Positions 61,107-64,000 of a DNA stretch of 64,000 nt are shown piece after piece. The position numbers were made by a program, and so were the translations under genes. The notes beneath the pieces are model-generated. The model saw only the letters and a list, made by a program, of their open reading frames with translations, was not told the origin of the DNA and did not search any database. Where the stretch lies: positions 20,589,001 to 20,653,000 of the forward strand of contig OY727095.1 of the NCBI GenBank assembly GCA_963402885.1. Reading direction: 5' to 3'. This stretch comes from Antedon bifida. Lineage: Eukaryota; Echinodermata; Crinoidea; Comatulida; Antedonidae. The first letter of the stretch is position 1. Every line of letters begins with the position of its first letter.

Positions 61107-61604
61107 CTATAATATACAAATGAGATGCAAGATGTATAAGTAGCTTCATCTGCATGTACACAGAAGGAGATTTGAACAATTGCTAAATCAATGAAGCATG
61201 ACTATTATGTAAAACAAAAAATCCAACACCACCACCCCCTCCCCCCTCCTCCATTCTATTTTATCATAGGTATGTTACCAAGATTAAAATATCTACAATT
61301 ACAGGACTTATTAATTAACATAGGATAATAATTTTCAAAATGTTATTCATTATAAAATATGAATGAAAATTAATACATAGAATAATATGCATTAGAATTC
61401 CCAATTGTTTGCAATATCTGAATACTGATTTGATCATCTTGTTTTCAGCCCATCATAGAAGTACTAATGAAGACAAGTCTATCTGGTGGTAACCAGACTA
61501 AAGAATGGACCAAATGCATGACTTTACTTTGATTTCAGTTGCCAGGAGAATCTATTTTTTGCCAAAAGAGTTATTTGTTTGGTCATTACATCTGTATTTC
61601 ATAC
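61107..61604 (-). other. First intron of the NLR coding region
   Basis: 498 bp between donor G|GTATGA and acceptor TATTATAG. No other coding signal except the reading frame upstream of 61,106, which I treat as intronic. A C-rich tract lies at 61,226-61,250. Confidence 0.6.
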
Positions 61605-61687
61605 CTTTGGTAGATGCCATGTTGTTCAACTACTGTAGATTTTGAACTTCACAACTCACATCCTTATTATTGTCATTCGTATTCAAT
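61605..61687 (-). CDS. NLR start exon (5' UTR plus MASTK)
   Basis: The ATG at 61,620-61,618 in context GAACAACATGG encodes MASTK plus one base (16 nt), ending at donor G|GTATGA at 61,604. An acceptor-like TTTTCTTTACAG at 61,688 suggests this exon starts at 61,687 with about 67 nt of 5' UTR, so an untranslated exon should lie further upstream. Chosen because it gives phase 1, as every downstream exon needs. Confidence 0.65.
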
Positions 61688-64000
61688 CTGTAAAGAAAAT
61701 TGGTTAGGAAACATCATTCTATGATTTGACAGGAAATTATTTATTTATCATGTAAAGTATATGCAAATTAAGGTATGACATTTCTAGCCATGAAATTTAA
61801 TATTTGGGTGGTATGGTATCAATTTATTTAAAAAAAATGTTTTTGTATGTAACAACTTTTCAAGTCTGAAATTGAAATCTTCCGAACTTATTTGCTTGTA
61901 TTTTGTATTGGAAACCTGGTATGTTGTCTTGCCAACACTTTATTTCAGTTGTTAGAAGAGAAGAATGAGTTGGTTCACAGTAAAATAAATGTTATCATTT
62001 ATTCTTCTCAAGTAATCTATTTTGCTAATTGTGAAATTTGAAGTTTTCTTCTAAAGATCTATTAAGTTAAAAGATATCATGAACAAAAAACAAAGCGTTC
62101 ATTCATAGTTGTTTACAGGCCCGTAGTCAGGGGGGGTTTTTATGGTTCGGGCGAACACCCCCTTTACAGCGAACCCCACCTTTACAGCGAACCCCCCCTT
62201 AACCGACTGCGAACCCCCATCCCCGACATCCCCAATACCTCACCACCCTCATCTCTGAAAATCCTCCAAATACGTGCCCCACAATACAAAAGGTTATTTG
62301 TAAATTGAAAAATTCGTTAACTCGTTCGTGAATAACTCATACCTTATTGTTAAACAAATTAATTGGTTGCCGAAAAATAATACGAATTTTTGGTCCCAGG
62401 ATGTAACATGATATTGACGTGAGCTTGGGCACGAACGAATCGTACAAAGGACACCGCTAGACAACCGCGTACCTATTGTTTCGATCACTGGCAGTCAGCA
62501 TGCATATATAGCCTTCCGACGTACATCAAAAAATGGAACGCTGCGGTTACCTACAATATGTATGTGTGGCTATGAAGTATAGTGGATTATAGTGAATTTA
62601 ATATATTACACTATAATATCTATGGTATCATGTACTGTAGTTTACACCTATAGCATTCGATTATTTTTTTCTAGACCACCAGCCGATACGTAGGCCTACT
62701 CAACTGTATCAATACCACCTATTTACATTGATATATTTAGTTTCCTCAACAAATTGCTGTAAATAAATATAGATAGAGCTATCAGGGGCGGTCGCAAGAC
62801 TATTTCAAGAGGGTTGCCCAAAGACTCCAGGGCTGTAGACACTGAGTATTTGAGCAAGAAAATTGTTAAATGACACCCCTAGATGGCCGCAAATGGTACT
62901 CTCGCACGTAAAATTCATGATAATTTTGTTTTCGTTCAATGCGAACGTCACGGGGAGGTCCCCGATGAAGGTACTTTTAGTACGGTAATACATTCTAATA
63001 ACTGTACTCAATTAATGTAAATTAATTATCAATTAATAATTTTAAAAAGTTATACAAAAAATATGAAGCTGTTGCTATAAATATATTGAGCAAAAGGTTA
63101 AATTGTATATTTTGGAATTTTAATTCATTTAAAAATGCTAAATAAAGTCAGATGTTAAAACCACCATTTCCAAAAATTCATTTTTATTTATCCACTATAA
63201 ACTTTACAAAAGTGTTGTTTTAAACCACACTCCAAATAAAACATAGAAAAGAATGATAGGACATTTGCAGAAAGAAGCAAACTTTGCTCTGCTACCGGTA
63301 TAACACGGTTCAAATTTCGGAACGTCCATAAATTACTACGGAAATTTGGCCTAATATTTACGAACGTACGGAAATGAAGATAAATAGGGTACTACACGCA
63401 TCAGAAATACAGAATACGCACAATTATGATTTGGCCTAAAAATTGGCCTTAGATTATGGAAAACCCCCGGCAAAACGCAAAAATTATGGACAAATCGATT
63501 ATTAGCCTTGGCAATATGCCTAATATTTATAAGGAATGAATATAGGCTATATTTCGTTTGTCGATGAATTTTTGAATTCATGTATGAATGATTGATCCAT
63601 TAGAGGTAATATGTGATAGCTCTAGTAACACTGCTATGCGTGGGTAATTTGTGAATAACGTAGTATATACACGAGCCTAGATAGGGAAGATCTGTACTGT
63701 CGTTCATTGCGAGAGGAGGGGGAAGTCCGGTAATGTGTCATGAAAAATGTAACAAGCCAGAGATGAAATAAAATCACTAACATTTAGCTGATTGTCGTTG
63801 TTTTAGTCGTCGTCAGAAGTTTATCGACCGACATCTATTTCTCATGTGTTGAGCGTTTCTTTGATTGAATAATTTTGGATTTTCAGTAAATTACCAATGG
63901 TTTATTCAAAGTCAAACTAATCCCTCACTATTCAATCAAAATGTTATTATTATACTACTATATTGTTGAAAAATGGATTGCGTGACATGAAAATGGATTG
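61688..64000. other. Upstream non-coding DNA of the NLR
   Basis: No gene recognised. 62,118-62,230 holds a G-tract followed by repeated 'tttacagcgaaccccc', probably an interspersed repeat fragment. ORFs up to 76 codons on the minus strand have no family resemblance. An NLR promoter should lie here but no element can be assigned. Confidence 0.45.

Noticed and set aside
61107..61179. Extension of the first DED exon up to 61,179 or the phase-0 acceptor at 61,182
   Set aside because: The start exon ends in phase 1 and all other junctions are phase 1. Only the acceptor at 61,107 fits, and it places ISEDDFRQL right after MASTKE.

Overview
This is a eukaryotic, intron-bearing, AT-rich genomic window. 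The gene content (a multi-exon NACHT-LRR innate immune receptor with N-terminal death-fold exons), the many transposable element types and the frequent 'taggcctag' palindromes suggest a marine invertebrate deuterostome, most likely an echinoderm. That assignment is inference: no species-diagnostic gene is present.

Layout. (1) 1-25,329 is a head-to-tail array of 16 related non-autonomous rolling-circle (Helitron/Helentron/HINE-like) units in three subfamilies. Nearly every unit ends with a short hairpin followed by CTAG|T, and the next unit begins at that T. Copies are nested, truncated and internally deleted, and two cut-and-paste type elements (447 bp and 1,330 bp) have inserted into the array. 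(2) 25,330-35,700 is AT-rich non-coding DNA. It holds a cluster of CGTATACG palindromes, a 2.06-kb element with ~490-bp terminal inverted repeats, a pogo-like MITE, a (TA)n microsatellite and a 55-bp minisatellite. (3) 35,705-61,687, minus strand, is one giant NLR locus. A start exon (MASTK) leads to a tandem-DED-like exon, a linker mini-exon, a second tandem-DED-like exon, a second linker mini-exon, and then a huge exon with NACHT plus about 33 units of 119 residues (~130 LRRs). All internal junctions are phase 1. A possible terminal piece with an acidic decapeptide-repeat tail lies at 35,705-36,640.

The NLR is broken in this haplotype. A 5,678-bp LTR retrotransposon with an intact 1,635-codon gag-pol ORF and two identical 182-bp LTRs sits inside the NACHT domain, between Walker B and the sensor-arginine segment. 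Two +1 frameshifts interrupt the LRR region. Removing the element together with one copy of a 3-bp CAG duplication restores the NACHT frame, so the insertion looks recent.

The LRR region has a higher-order repeat structure: a trimer of 1,071 bp in one half and a dimer of 714 bp in the other, both built on a 357-bp unit. This is what recent in-frame unequal exchange would produce. The first large intron carries a decayed LINE fragment, and another intron carries a relic of a third tandem-DED exon. (4) 61,688-64,000 is upstream non-coding DNA with no gene I can support.
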